64,000 nucleotides of DNA, from the NCBI RefSeq assembly GCF_001547995.1, contig NZ_AP014690.1, forward strand, positions 711,501 through 775,500, read 5' to 3'. This stretch comes from Asaia bogorensis NBRC 16594. Lineage in GTDB: Bacteria > Pseudomonadota > Alphaproteobacteria > Acetobacterales > Acetobacteraceae. This document shows positions 53,365-63,254 of this stretch, one piece after another. Positions within the stretch are counted from its first letter, which is position 1. Every line of letters begins with the position of its first letter. The translations under genes were made by a program, and so were the position numbers. The notes below the pieces were generated by a model. The model saw nothing but the letters and a program-made list of their open reading frames with translations. It was not told the origin of the DNA and searched no databases.

Positions 53365-54612
53365 TCAGTCCCGTCGGGGCTGGGCAGGTTCTGCCGGCAA
53401 CTGCCCTTCCCATTTGGCCACCACAGCCGTCGCCAGGGAGTTGCCGACGACATTCGTGGCCGAACGGCCCATATCCAGAAAAGTATCGACGCCAAGGATC
53501 AGCAGAACGCCCTCTTCAGGGAGTTTGAACTGGCTGAGCGTTGCCGCGATCACGACCAGTGACGCGCGGGGAATGCCTGCAACGCCCTTGCTGGTCAGCA
53601 TAAGGGTAAGCAGCATGATGATCTGCGTGCTCCAGGGCAGGCTGATATCATAGGCCTGAGCAATGAAGATGCTGGCGAAGGTGCAGTACATCATCGTGCC
53701 GTCGAGATTGAACGAGTAGCCCAGCGGCAGGACGAATGACGAGATGCGGCGTGAAATGGGAAACCGCGAAAGCTGGTCGAGCATCAGCGGATAGGCGGCT
53801 TCCGAGCTTGCTGTCGAAAAGGCCAGAAGGAACGGCTCGCGCATGAGTCGGATCAGACGGCGCGCCGGACGGCCGAGAATGGCGAAGGCCGCTGCAATCA
53901 GGGAGCACCAGAGCAGGAAGAGCGCGATATAGAACTCGCCCATGAACTTGCCGTAATTGATGAGCACGCCAAGGCCATTGGTGGTGATGGTCGCAGCCAT
54001 GGCGCAGAACACGGCCAGCGGGGCCAGGAGCATCACATAGCCCGTTACCTTGAGGATGATCTGTGACAGGCTCTCTGTCCACTCCATGATCACCCTGGCC
54101 TTCTCAGGCATGGAGGCGCAGGCGACGCCGAAAAAGACCGAGAACACGACAATCTGCAGGATCTCGTTATCCGTCATGGCGCGGAAGACGGAATCCGGAA
54201 CGATGTGTTTGACGAAGCTGTCGAGCGACATGCCATCGGTGGCGATGGGGGATGTTGTGATGCCGTGTAGGCGATGCATCCCGACACCGGGGCCAAAAAG
54301 ATTGACCAGAATCATGCCGAGCGTCAGCGAAAACAGCGAGGCCAGCACGAACCAGATCATGGCCTTTGCGCCAACACGACCAACCGAAGCCGCGTCCGAC
54401 ATATGACCAATACCCACCACGAGGGTGGAGAAAACCAGCGGGGCGATGATCATCTTGATCAGGCGCAGAAAGACTGTCGAGCCGATGGAGATGTAATGGG
54501 CGAAATGCTGCTGCTGCACGGAATCGGCGATCCAGGCATGGGCGAGGCCACCCACCGTAATGCCAAGCAGCATCGCGATGATGATGAGTGTGGTCATGCT
54601 CATGCGCTTCAT
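53365..54612 (-). CDS. Dicarboxylate/amino acid:cation symporter (DAACS family)
   Basis: A 415-residue transporter of the GltP/DctA family. Typical features are LRLIKMIIAPLVFSTLVVGI, the serine-rich loop AFSTASSEAAYPLML, LGYSFNLDGTMMYCTFASIF (NMDGT-like motif with Leu in place of Met) and GVDTFLDMGRSATNVVGNSL near the end. ATG 54612 has GGAG 8 bases upstream. Substrate may be glutamate, aspartate or C4-dicarboxylates. It is convergent with the amino-acid permease. Confidence 0.93.
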   Translation of the reverse strand: MKRMSMTTLIIIAMLLGITVGGLAHAWIADSVQQQHFAHYISIGSTVFLRLIKMIIAPLVFSTLVVGIGHMSDAASVGRVGAKAMIWFVLASLFSLTLGMILVNLFGPGVGMHRLHGITTSPIATDGMSLDSFVKHIVPDSVFRAMTDNEILQIVVFSVFFGVACASMPEKARVIMEWTESLSQIILKVTGYVMLLAPLAVFCAMAATITTNGLGVLINYGKFMGEFYIALFLLWCSLIAAAFAILGRPARRLIRLMREPFLLAFSTASSEAAYPLMLDQLSRFPISRRISSFVLPLGYSFNLDGTMMYCTFASIFIAQAYDISLPWSTQIIMLLTLMLTSKGVAGIPRASLVVIAATLSQFKLPEEGVLLILGVDTFLDMGRSATNVVGNSLATAVVAKWEGQLPAEPAQPRRD

Positions 54613-54901
54613 TGGGGCAGCTCCAAAACGGCGGGGAAGCCCGGGTCTAGGCCATAACACCCTGTCATATCAAATCTGGAACAGTCACCCCGGGTCATGA
54701 GCGCCATGCAAGACCCTGTCGGCTGGTGTCGATGTTGCGACGCAATGCGATCCTGCGTCGTCTTGCGGCGTTGTCGCGCGATATGATCTCGGTCATATGA
54801 TTCGCATCGCATGCAGCGATGGCAGGGTCTGGTATGGGCAGCTTCGTGTGCCATGCCAGCTCGAGATGCCTGACCTTGCGGCGTTCCGGGGGAAAAGAAG
54901 C

Positions 54902-55186
54902 GTGATTCAGAGTGCTATTGCGGTGATACTTGGCCTGATTATCGGCCTGTTTTCCCTTATTGTGTCGATCATTGCCGTTATTGAGGAGGCCGCCCGCAGA
55001 GGGTTGCAGGCACTTGGTGTCCCGCATCAGGTGCAGACGTCGCTACTGGCGCTGCTGCTGCTGCTGCTGGTTGTTGTCTCCTTCCGTCTGTTCGGGAAGC
55101 TGTTCGGTTTGCTGATTGCGATTGTGCTGCTGGCCCTGCTTTTGCATGCCCTGTTCGCGCCGGAAATGACGGGCGTCACGATCTAG
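54902..55186 (+). CDS. Small membrane protein with two to three helices
   Basis: A 94-residue hydrophobic protein. GTG 54902 is favoured because GGGGGAAAAG lies just upstream and the frame's first residues from 54797 look non-coding. Helices are at about 5-27 (AIAVILGLIIGLFSLIVSII) and 46-90 (LLALLLLLLVVVSFRLFGKL and beyond). I recognise no family. It is a single gene upstream of, and convergent with, the split tRNA. Confidence 0.5.
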   Translation: MIQSAIAVILGLIIGLFSLIVSIIAVIEEAARRGLQALGVPHQVQTSLLALLLLLLVVVSFRLFGKLFGLLIAIVLLALLLHALFAPEMTGVTI

Positions 55187-55372
55187 GGCCTGAAGGTGAA
55201 AATTGGGCACTTACATGTGTACGGGCTTCCCTTGTGCCAACTTGGGACGTGAGCAGCCGGAGCAGGAGAGCGCGACGCGGGTTTGGCCCGGGAATAGGGC
55301 TACAAGAGAGTCTGACCCGCAGAGGAGGCCGGGTAGGGGCTGTGCAAGGTCGGTCTTGTTGCGTGATTGCGA

Positions 55373-55681
55373 TGGTGTCCGCGGCGGGATTCGAACCCAC
55401 GGCCCCAGGATTCATACCACTTCGGCTTTCACCGCCGGCGCACAGAGCGCACCGTTCGTGGTCTGGACTGTCTCTTCACCATAGCCCGGACAACCGGACG
55501 ACAGGCGCTGCCCGTACAGTCTCTACACCTCCATGCTACCTTGCGGACGCATATTTGGCTCGGGATTGGCACGGCTAGACACCAGAGCGTTCCCCGAATT
55601 TGAGCAGATCCACCATGATGTTTCCAAGCATGGCGCCCAATTTTAGGAATCCTGTGCTCTATCCTGCTGAGCTACGCGGAC
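55373..55681 (-). tRNA. tRNA-Arg(CCU) interrupted by a group I intron
   Basis: The 5' exon (55645-55681) has the acceptor GTCCGCG, D arm GCTC...GAGC, anticodon stem CAGGA and loop start TTCCT. The 3' exon (55373-55412) has AATCCTG, variable loop GGGCC, T arm GTGGG-TTCGAAT-CCCGC, acceptor CGCGGAC and an encoded ACCA end. Joined, they make a normal cloverleaf with anticodon CCU. A 232-nt group I intron lies directly after U36. Without allowing for the intron, only half-tRNAs would be detected. Confidence 0.92.
55413..55644 (-). ncRNA. Group I intron (IC3-like) in tRNA-Arg(CCU)
   Basis: The intron is 232 nt. The preceding exon ends in U and the intron ends in G, as required. Core elements resemble those of the Azoarcus tRNA-Ile intron: CAAATTCGGGGAA (within 55590-55603), CCGAGCCAAA (55554-55563), GTGTAGAGACTGTACGGG (55511-55528) and AAGAGACAGTCC (55465-55476). 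GACTGT and ACAGTC of the last two form P7. There is no room for a homing endonuclease. Self-splicing is expected from the family but not shown; I did not resolve P1 fully. Confidence 0.9.
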
Positions 55682-56018
55682 CATCGTTTCCATTCTAGTT
55701 CTGCTCCGCGAAGCAGGCAAGAGGGCGGGTTTCAATTTTTTCTGTACCCTGTGATCGGTTGCAATACTCGCAAGTCATTCTAAGATTGCTTTTGTTAGTA
55801 AGTCCGTATGTGTGCGCGCATGGAGAAGATTAAACTCTTTTATGCTGGCATGTTGAAAGATTTACTTTAGTTCTTTCCCTAAGGGCACCAGCGGCAGTCA
55901 CGTTCTCGGCATATTCGTTTTCCTTCAACTACGCGCGATGCCGAGTGGAGAATACGTTTCGTAAAAAAACCGAGATAGGGATGTGATATAAGGCTCTGAG
56001 AAAAGAAAGCGTGAAGTA
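55682..56018. other. AT-rich gene-free region between the tRNA and the BTAD regulator
   Basis: This 337-bp region is clearly more AT-rich than the window. It must hold the tRNA promoter (minus strand) and the promoter of the regulator (plus strand). GATATAA near 55984-55990 may be a -10 element for the latter. I see no further gene or repeat. Confidence 0.35.
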
Positions 56019-58130
56019 ATGTTCGATCTGGCCCTTCGTGGTGTTGCAAAAACCGATTCCACTCTGCTGCGTCTGCGACTGATTGGTCGTATGGAAGCAA
56101 CGACGTTGACGGGTGAAAGCGTGCTTCCTGTAGGCGGGAAGACGAAGGGATTACTTGCCATTCTTGCGCTATCCGATCGCAAGCCTGTTGCACGCTCTCA
56201 TCTTGCCGAACTGTTGTGGAGCCGTCGTCCGGACGATCTCGCCCGCGCATCGCTGCGTCAGGAGATTCATCGTCTGCTTGACGCCCTCAGTCCGCTGGGT
56301 GTCGACGTCATCGATGTTCAGCGCCACACGCTTGCGCTCAAGCCTGCCCTGACGTCGGTCGACGTGGAGCGTATACTCAATGGTGGCAAATCCATCCTGC
56401 GTGAGTTGCCGCCACCGAGTGAAGTGCTGCTTGGCGAGCTTAATGGCATCGACCCGGCGTTCAATGAATGGATCGAGGGGCAGCGTACGCGCCTTAACCG
56501 TCATATCTACCAGCTTTTTGAAAGCGCATTGCGCACGCAGGTCGATCCTGACGCCATTCTCGACACGGCTGACCATCTGCTGGTCCGTGACGGGCTGAAT
56601 GAGGCAGCGTGGCGCGCACGCATCCAAGCCTGGGTGACGAAGGGCGAATATGCGCAGGCTGCGGCGCTTGGCGATCAGGTTGTACAGCTTTTCCAGGACC
56701 AGCTGGGCACCGTTCCCGGCCCCGCAACAATGGGGCTCGTGCGTAGTCTGCAGGAGCGGATTGCCTTTGATTCCTATGCCAAAGCGCATCACGGTGGTTC
56801 AGTCGAGATGGACCCGGCGCTTGTCCATACGGATATGCAGGCCGAAGGTGGGAAGATTTTCCCACCCGTGAATGGCGATGTCGCCTTTCTTGCCTCGCCG
56901 GTCTCTACCCGTACGCTGGGCTCCATTGCCGTCGCACCGCTCAAGGCGGTTGGCGGTGCCCATGCCGAGACGCTCGCGGCTGAGCTGACCGAGCGCCTGG
57001 AAGTCAAGCTGGTTGGGTTGCAGACCTTCACGGTCGTGCCTTTCCCTGAAACGCCGCAGGCTGACACTGGTCCATTGTTGGGCAATACGCACAATCCCGG
57101 TACCGATTATGTGATTTCGGGTCTGGTGCGCGCGAACACGGAACACGGCGAGAGCAGCGAAGGGTATGTGATCATCCGCCTTCTCAGTCTGCGGCAGGAA
57201 GGCAGCGTTGTATGGGCCGATCGGTTCGAATTGCCCAAGGATACGCGGGCCCAGCGTGCATTGCTTTTCTATGTCATGAAGTCGCTGCAATGGTCGCTGT
57301 TTGTTTCGGAAGGGCAGCGCATGATGTCGCGCCCGATTGCCGAGCTTTCAGCTTTCCAGATGGCCGTGCGCGCCCTGACGCTTCTTCTGCGCTGTGATGT
57401 CACCTTGTCCACCGAGCTGCGTGATCTGGTCGAGCGCGCCTATCAGTCCGACCAGGAATCGGTCTTCGTGCTGTATGTGCGCTCGCTGATCCGCTTTTTC
57501 CTTTATCAGGAGAACTGGTCTTCTTCGTCGCAGGAAGAGATCGAGGATATTGCCTCGGCGGCAGGCTATGTTGCCATTCAGCTGCGGGCTAATCCGCTTG
57601 GCGTATGGTTGTCGATGATGACACGTACCTTCACGCCCGGTCAGCTTGATGAAGCAAAGGCGCTCACGGCAGAATATACCGGCGCTGCCGGTGTGTTTCC
57701 TGCCATTGCCATCTCGCCGTCCATTCATGCGCTCAAGGCCGCTCAGGCTCTGTTGTCCGAAGAGAAAGCGGTCGCGCTTGAGGAAATCCAGCAATTCCGG
57801 GCCTTGCGGGCCTCACAGCCTCTGGCCGTTCTCTCGGAGCCGTTCAGCATTTTCGTGCTCGAGGCGTCGGGCAATAACGAGGAAGCCCGTCAGGCTGGTG
57901 CAGCGTTCGTAAGCCTTTATCCCCGCAGTGCGGCGGGAGTGCTCTACTATCTCGTGGCGCTGGCCTCACACGGCATGGGCGAGGAAACAGAACGCGTCAA
58001 ACGCCATCTCCTGCGTCTCGTCCCTGATGTCACCATCTCTGGCGTGCTCTCCCGCCATGATTTTCTGCCAGAATCGATGAAGCTCTGGCTGCGCGAAATG
58101 CTCACCCGTGTGAGCCTCCCGCAAGGATAA
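56019..58130 (+). CDS. BTAD/SARP-like regulator with TPR-like C-terminus
   Basis: A 703-residue protein. Residues about 15-110 resemble an OmpR-like winged helix of SARP type (LRLIGRMEATTLTGES, then GGKTKGLLAILALSDRKPV, ARSHLAELLWSRRPDDLARA and SLRQEIHRLL). Residues about 110-250 fit a bacterial transcriptional activator domain with helical repeats. A middle part (about 305-420) with TLGSIAVAPLKAVGG and TDYVISGLV resembles the TolB/adenylate-cyclase-associated region seen in such regulators, followed by TPR-like helices. There is no membrane segment. It is probably a cytoplasmic transcription factor; targets are unknown. Confidence 0.75.
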   Translation: MFDLALRGVAKTDSTLLRLRLIGRMEATTLTGESVLPVGGKTKGLLAILALSDRKPVARSHLAELLWSRRPDDLARASLRQEIHRLLDALSPLGVDVIDVQRHTLALKPALTSVDVERILNGGKSILRELPPPSEVLLGELNGIDPAFNEWIEGQRTRLNRHIYQLFESALRTQVDPDAILDTADHLLVRDGLNEAAWRARIQAWVTKGEYAQAAALGDQVVQLFQDQLGTVPGPATMGLVRSLQERIAFDSYAKAHHGGSVEMDPALVHTDMQAEGGKIFPPVNGDVAFLASPVSTRTLGSIAVAPLKAVGGAHAETLAAELTERLEVKLVGLQTFTVVPFPETPQADTGPLLGNTHNPGTDYVISGLVRANTEHGESSEGYVIIRLLSLRQEGSVVWADRFELPKDTRAQRALLFYVMKSLQWSLFVSEGQRMMSRPIAELSAFQMAVRALTLLLRCDVTLSTELRDLVERAYQSDQESVFVLYVRSLIRFFLYQENWSSSSQEEIEDIASAAGYVAIQLRANPLGVWLSMMTRTFTPGQLDEAKALTAEYTGAAGVFPAIAISPSIHALKAAQALLSEEKAVALEEIQQFRALRASQPLAVLSEPFSIFVLEASGNNEEARQAGAAFVSLYPRSAAGVLYYLVALASHGMGEETERVKRHLLRLVPDVTISGVLSRHDFLPESMKLWLREMLTRVSLPQG

Positions 58131-58248
58131 ATTGTTGCCCCGCTTGGCGGGACCGGGCGGGCGCGATATGAACCGATGTTGAAGCCGGACGCGGGTACCG
58201 CGATCGGGGATTTCGACACGCGGCCAGTGCCAGTCTAATAGGGACAAC

Positions 58249-58782
58249 ATGACACCTCGTTTGCAGCCGATCGCCCCTCTCAACGCGCCCACAAAGGCGT
58301 TGTCATTCAAGGGACGGTTCCTCCCCGTTCTGCCGCTTTGCGCCCTTATGGCGCTGAGCGCCTGTGGTGGTGGGCGTGATCCCGACAGCCTGACACAGCC
58401 CCGCAACCATCTGCTTGGCGTCGACCGTGGCGCGACCGGTGGAGACGACCAGCTTCAGGGTGGGGTCAATGCCTATCTCTGGCGTGGTGCTATCGACACC
58501 CTGTCGTTCATGCCGTTCGCTTCTGCCGATGCCAATGGCGGCGTGATCCTGACGGACTGGTACCAGCCGCCTGCCAGCACCAATGAGCGCTTCAAGATCG
58601 CTGCCTATATCCTTGATCGCCGTCTGCGTTCGGATGCGTTGCGCGTTTCCGTGTTCCGTCAGGAAAAGCAGGGAAGCGAATGGGTTGATACCCCCGTTGC
58701 GGCCAATACCACGTCAGACATTACCACGCGTATTCTAGCCCGTGCGCGCCAGCTTCGTGCCGATAATGGCAACCGGGACTGA
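58249..58782 (+). CDS. DUF3576 lipoprotein
   Basis: A 177-residue lipoprotein precursor with lipobox ALSACGGG (Cys about residue 39) after a long N-terminal region. The mature domain reads NAYLWRGAIDTLSFMPFASA, GGVILTDWYQPP and ERFKIAAYILDRRLRSDALR, the DUF3576 pattern. This family is found in alphaproteobacteria next to leuS, as here. It presumably acts at the outer membrane; function is unknown. Confidence 0.88.
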   Translation: MTPRLQPIAPLNAPTKALSFKGRFLPVLPLCALMALSACGGGRDPDSLTQPRNHLLGVDRGATGGDDQLQGGVNAYLWRGAIDTLSFMPFASADANGGVILTDWYQPPASTNERFKIAAYILDRRLRSDALRVSVFRQEKQGSEWVDTPVAANTTSDITTRILARARQLRADNGNRD

Positions 58783-58829
58783 TACCCCCGCTCTGAAGAT
58801 CACGTGACACGAACAGACGACAGAAGATC

Positions 58830-61427
58830 ATGACGGAACAAGAGACACTCGGCTACGATTTCGGCAAGGCTGAGCCCAAATGGCAGGCAAAATGGGACGG
58901 CGTGCGTGCATTCGCCGCTGATGACCATCCCGCTGCCGACAAGCCGAAATATTACGTGCTCGAGATGTTTCCGTATCCGTCGGGTCAGCTCCATATGGGC
59001 CACGTGCGTAACTATGCGCTGGGCGATGTGGTGGCGCGCTACAAGCGCGCGCGTGGTTTCTCGGTCCTGCATCCCATGGGCTGGGACGCGTTCGGCCTCC
59101 CGGCAGAAAATGCAGCGCGTGAGCGCGGTGTGCATCCGGGGCAGTGGACCCTGGACAACATTGCAGCCATGCGCGGCACGCTGCAGCGCCTCGGTTTCTC
59201 ACTGGACTGGGAGCGTGAAATCGCCACCTGCCTGCCGGAATATTACGGGCATCAGCAGAAGCTGTTTCTGGATATGTGGCGCAAGGGGCTGGTCGAGCGT
59301 CGTGAATCCTCAGTCAACTGGGACCCTGTGGACAACACGGTGCTCGCCAATGAGCAGGTGGTTGACGGGCGTGGCTGGCGTTCGGGTGCGCTGATCGAGA
59401 AAAAGCGTCTGTCGCAGTGGTTCCTCAAGATTACGGATTTTGCAGCACCTCTGCTTGAAGGCCTCGACAAGCTGGATCGCTGGCCGGCACGTGTGCGCGT
59501 CATGCAGGAGCGCTGGATCGGCCGCTCGGAAGGCGCTCGCGTCCGCTTTGCGCTTCACGCGCCTCCGGCGGGCTTCGACACGGATTTGGATTCGGTCGAG
59601 GTGTTTACCACCCGTCCGGATACGCTGTTCGGTATGAGCTTCGTCGCCATCGCTGCTGATCATCCGCTGGCTGCAAAGGTTGGTCAGGATAACGAAGCCG
59701 TACGCAGCTTCATTGAAGAATGTCAGCGTCTCGGTACGTCCGAGGAAGCAATCGAGGCAGCCGAAAAGCGCGGCATCGATACCGGATTGCGTGTCAGCAA
59801 CCCGTTTGCGCCTGACGAGACCGTGCCGGTCTGGATCGCCAATTTTGTTCTCATGGAATATGGCACAGGCGCTGTGTTCGGTTGCCCCTGTGGCGATCAG
59901 CGCGATCTTGATTTTGCCCGCAAATATGACCTTCCGGTGCGTCCGGTCATTCTGCCGACAGGCGAGCAGCAGGCCGGTTTTACGGTGGGCAAGACCGCCG
60001 TCACGGGTGAGGGCACGCTCATCAATTCCGGCTTCCTCGATGGGTTGGACATCGTCGAAGGTAAGCGCAAGGCCATCGAGCGTCTCGAGGGTATGGGGAT
60101 CGGCCGTGGTATCGTGAACTGGCGCCTGCGCGACTGGGGAATCTCGCGCCAGCGTTACTGGGGCTGTCCGATACCGGTTATCCATTGCGACAGCTGTGGT
60201 GCAGTGCCTGTGCCGGACGACCAGTTGCCGCTGAAGCTGCCCGAGGATGTCACCTTCGACCGCCCCGGTAATCCGCTCGATCACCATCCGAGCTGGAAGC
60301 ACGTGGACTGCCCGCAATGCGGTGCCAAGGCACGTCGCGAGACTGACACATTCGATACATTCGTCGATAGCTCATGGTATTTCGCGCGCTTTACGGCGCC
60401 CCATGCCAGTACCCCGACTGACCCGATTGCGGCAAATAGCTGGCTGCCGGTCGATCAGTATATCGGCGGTATCGAACACGCGATCCTGCATCTGCTTTAT
60501 GCACGATTCTTCACGCGTGCCATGCATGAGACGGGTCATCTGAATGTCGATGAGCCGTTCGATGGTCTCTTCACCCAGGGCATGATCACCCATGAGAGCT
60601 ACCGCGATGAGAGCGGCTGGCTCGCGCCTGAGGACGTGGTGCGTTCGGGCGAAGGCTATGTGCGTCGTGACAATGGCCAGCCCGTGCAGCTCGGTCGTCT
60701 GGAGAAGATGTCGAAATCCAAGCGCAATACGGTTTCGCCTACGGCGATTATCGAGCGCTTTGGTGCAGATACGGCACGCTGGTTTGTTCTGTCCGACAGC
60801 CCGCCAGAGCGTGATATGGAATGGACCGAGTCCGGCGTTGCCGCTTCAGCCCGTTTTGGTCAGCGTCTCTATCGTCTGGTGCAGAATGTCGCGGCGCAGG
60901 TGCCACCGGGAGCGCCCTTCACGGAGGGCGGCCGCAGCCTGCGTCAGGCCACGCATCGCACGATCAAGGCCGTGACCGAGGCGCTTGAGGGCTTCACACC
61001 CAATGTCGCCGTGGCGCGTCTGCACGAATTGAGCGCTGCCCTGTCGGAGGCCGAGAAATCGACCGAGGACGGTATTGGCGCAGCGCGTCGCGAGGCCGCT
61101 CTCTCACTTGCCTTGCTTGTCGCACCCATGATGCCGCATCTGGCGGAAGAGATGGTGGCCCTGCTGGAGCCTGAGGGGGCCATGGTCGTCGAGCGCGCCT
61201 GGCCGGAGGCGCTGGACGAGTTCCTCACGCGTGACAGCATCACGCTGGGCGTGCAGATCATGGGTAAGCTGCGTGGCACAATCGAGGTGCCACCCGACGC
61301 GCCGTCAGACATGGTGCTTCCGCTGGCCGAGGCCGAGCCGAACGTGGCGCGGATGCTGGAAGGCAAGCGTATCGTCAAGCGCATTCACGTGCCCAACCGT
61401 ATCGTCAATTTCGTAGTGGCAGGCTGA
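58830..61427 (+). CDS. leuS: Leucyl-tRNA synthetase
   Basis: An 865-residue class I synthetase that attaches leucine to tRNA-Leu. The HIGH-like motif is HMGH in [16 protein letters not shown], and the KMSKS loop is [13 protein letters not shown]. The editing domain shows [13 protein letters not shown] and the [15 protein letters not shown] region. Length and order are standard. It is followed after 4 bp by lptE, then holA. Confidence 0.98.
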   Translation: MTEQETLGYDFGKAEPKWQAKWDGVRAFAADDHPAADKPKYYVLEMFPYPSGQLHMGHVRNYALGDVVARYKRARGFSVLHPMGWDAFGLPAENAARERGVHPGQWTLDNIAAMRGTLQRLGFSLDWEREIATCLPEYYGHQQKLFLDMWRKGLVERRESSVNWDPVDNTVLANEQVVDGRGWRSGALIEKKRLSQWFLKITDFAAPLLEGLDKLDRWPARVRVMQERWIGRSEGARVRFALHAPPAGFDTDLDSVEVFTTRPDTLFGMSFVAIAADHPLAAKVGQDNEAVRSFIEECQRLGTSEEAIEAAEKRGIDTGLRVSNPFAPDETVPVWIANFVLMEYGTGAVFGCPCGDQRDLDFARKYDLPVRPVILPTGEQQAGFTVGKTAVTGEGTLINSGFLDGLDIVEGKRKAIERLEGMGIGRGIVNWRLRDWGISRQRYWGCPIPVIHCDSCGAVPVPDDQLPLKLPEDVTFDRPGNPLDHHPSWKHVDCPQCGAKARRETDTFDTFVDSSWYFARFTAPHASTPTDPIAANSWLPVDQYIGGIEHAILHLLYARFFTRAMHETGHLNVDEPFDGLFTQGMITHESYRDESGWLAPEDVVRSGEGYVRRDNGQPVQLGRLEKMSKSKRNTVSPTAIIERFGADTARWFVLSDSPPERDMEWTESGVAASARFGQRLYRLVQNVAAQVPPGAPFTEGGRSLRQATHRTIKAVTEALEGFTPNVAVARLHELSAALSEAEKSTEDGIGAARREAALSLALLVAPMMPHLAEEMVALLEPEGAMVVERAWPEALDEFLTRDSITLGVQIMGKLRGTIEVPPDAPSDMVLPLAEAEPNVARMLEGKRIVKRIHVPNRIVNFVVAG

Positions 61428-61431
61428 ACCG

Positions 61432-62082
61432 ATGCGCCGTCTTATCCTGCTTGCTTCTCTGGCTCTGAGCGGTTGCGGGTTTCAGCCGCTTTATGGGAGC
61501 AATGGAGATGGCGGCGCTCGTGTGACGCATGAGATGCAGCGCATCTATGTCTCCAACATCCCCGAGCGCCAGGGGCAGGAATTGCGGCTTGCGCTTCAGG
61601 AGCAGCTGGGTAGCGGCAGCACCAAGGCGCCAGACGGGTACACGCTCAATGTGAGCTACGGCGTCAATGCATCGGTCATTGATATTCATAGCGATAATAC
61701 TGCCGGCCGTTATCGCGAACTGGGGACAGCGCATTGGCGCCTCTATACTGTCGAGCCATCCCCAAGATTTCTGGCTGGGGGCGATGTGAATGAACTCGAT
61801 GGCTTCAATGCGACCTTCGAGCAGTATCTCGCGCAGACCCTGAATGACGAGACTGTGCGGGCCCGTATCGCCCAGACCCTTGCGGGATCGATCCGTCAGC
61901 AGATTGCCATCTGGTTCAAGACCCAGATCAAGCCATCGCGTAACAATGCAGCGGATCTGCCGTCCTATTTTGATCCGAACGCCATGCCGACCCAGAATGG
62001 TCAGCCTTACGAGAAGGCGGGTCCTGATGGCTTCCCGGCTGCGGCAACGGGGCGTACGGATCTCAATAGCACGGATAACTGA
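61432..62082 (+). CDS. lptE: LPS-assembly lipoprotein LptE
   Basis: LptE forms the plug of the LptD translocon that inserts lipopolysaccharide in the outer membrane. The 216-residue protein has a lipobox LALSGCGFQPLYG with Cys at about residue 18, and the GFQPLYG motif is typical. The middle has YVSNIPERQGQELRLALQEQ. It lies between leuS and holA, the usual alphaproteobacterial order. The C-terminal 40 residues are low-complexity. Confidence 0.93.
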   Translation: MRRLILLASLALSGCGFQPLYGSNGDGGARVTHEMQRIYVSNIPERQGQELRLALQEQLGSGSTKAPDGYTLNVSYGVNASVIDIHSDNTAGRYRELGTAHWRLYTVEPSPRFLAGGDVNELDGFNATFEQYLAQTLNDETVRARIAQTLAGSIRQQIAIWFKTQIKPSRNNAADLPSYFDPNAMPTQNGQPYEKAGPDGFPAAATGRTDLNSTDN

Positions 62083-62088
62083 TCGCGC

Positions 62089-63099
62089 ATGAAGATCGAT
62101 GCCCGCTCGACTTCCCGCACACTCGCTGAAATTGGCAAGTGGCGCGGGGTCCTGCTCTATGGTGATGATCTCGGCCTGATACGCGAGCGGGCCGCCCAGT
62201 GCGTCAAGCTGGTGGCGGAGTCTCTGGATGACCCGTTCCGTGTCGCAGTGCTCGATCAGGAGCAGCATGGCCGCCTCGAAGAGGAGATGGGCGCGCTTTC
62301 GCTGATCGGGGGGCGTCGTGCCATATGGGTGCGCGATGCACAGGACGCGTTGTTGCCCAGAGTTATGGCGGCGCTTGCGATCAACAGCGATACGGTTCTG
62401 GTCATCGAAGCACCGGGGCTTGCCTCACGCGCGAAGCTGCGAACCTCGCTTGAAGCCCATGCCTCGATTGCCTCCATCGGTTGCTACCCCGAGGAGGGTA
62501 AGACCCTTATTGCCTCACTGGCGGATCTCTTTCGTGAGGCCTCAGTCACGATCGACCGCGACGCCCTGTTCTGGCTTTCTTCCGTCATGGGAGCCGACCG
62601 GGCAGCCATACGAAGCGAAGTCGAAAAGCTTGTTCTTTTTGCCGGGAAAGGTGGCCGTCTGACCCTTGATGACTGTCAGGAATGTATCGGTGATGCTGCC
62701 AGTGCTACGCTGGATGATGCGACAAGTGCTGCGATGGCTGGTGATCGAGCCATTGCTGACATTGCGCTGGAGCGTGCGCTCGCCGATGGTTTGTCTCCCA
62801 TCGCTCTGGCGCGTGCCTGCCTGTCACTCATGAACCGGTTGCTGCGGGTGCTGGACTGGATGGATGAGGGCAAGTCGCGTCAGGAAGCCATGAAAATGCT
62901 TCGCCCCCCGGTGTTTTTCAAGAAAACCGAGAGCTTCACCAAAGCCCTTGAGCGCTGGGATCGCACAGGTCTCAGGAGAGCCTGCGATGCCGTGCAAGGT
63001 TTCGAACTGGCCTGCAAGCAGACGGGCAGCCCCGATCTGGCACTGTCACGTCGTCTGATTGCACAGCTTTGTCTCGGCCCGAGATCATTCCAGCGTTGA
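62089..63099 (+). CDS. holA: DNA polymerase III delta subunit
   Basis: The delta subunit opens the beta clamp in the clamp loader. The 336-residue protein has the typical start GVLLYGDDLGLIRERAAQCV, the middle SLIGGRRAIWVRDAQDALLP and the end region RPPVFFKKTESFTKALERWD. The ATG is 6 bp after the lptE stop, so it is co-transcribed. Confidence 0.95.
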   Translation: MKIDARSTSRTLAEIGKWRGVLLYGDDLGLIRERAAQCVKLVAESLDDPFRVAVLDQEQHGRLEEEMGALSLIGGRRAIWVRDAQDALLPRVMAALAINSDTVLVIEAPGLASRAKLRTSLEAHASIASIGCYPEEGKTLIASLADLFREASVTIDRDALFWLSSVMGADRAAIRSEVEKLVLFAGKGGRLTLDDCQECIGDAASATLDDATSAAMAGDRAIADIALERALADGLSPIALARACLSLMNRLLRVLDWMDEGKSRQEAMKMLRPPVFFKKTESFTKALERWDRTGLRRACDAVQGFELACKQTGSPDLALSRRLIAQLCLGPRSFQR

Positions 63100-63131
63100 A
63101 ATCATCGCATCGTTTTGCCACGATCGGTGCG

Positions 63132-63254
63132 ATGAAGATTTCGCCCCGCGACCCAGAAGCGATTATGGTGATCGGCGCGTTGCCGGCCAACCCGTCGATG
63201 GCTCTCGCGGGGCAGGTCATTCCGCCGCCGCATGCGCGCTTGCACAACCGATGA
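63132..63254 (+). CDS. Possible short ORF before the ABC permease (doubtful)
   Basis: A 40-residue frame (start MKISPRDPEAIMVIGA) ends with its TGA overlapping the permease ATG (ATGA). It could be a leader peptide or the remnant of a longer gene. No family is recognised and there is no clear ribosome binding site. Confidence 0.2.
   Translation: MKISPRDPEAIMVIGALPANPSMALAGQVIPPPHARLHNR

Noticed and set aside
55203-55603. Overlapping plus-strand frames across the tRNA intron, possible homing endonuclease
   Set aside because: They run antisense to the tRNA and intron, are Arg/Pro-rich, and show no LAGLIDADG, HNH or GIY-YIG motif.
59310-60317. Long minus-strand frame opposite leuS
   Set aside because: It lies fully inside leuS, whose motifs are unmistakable.
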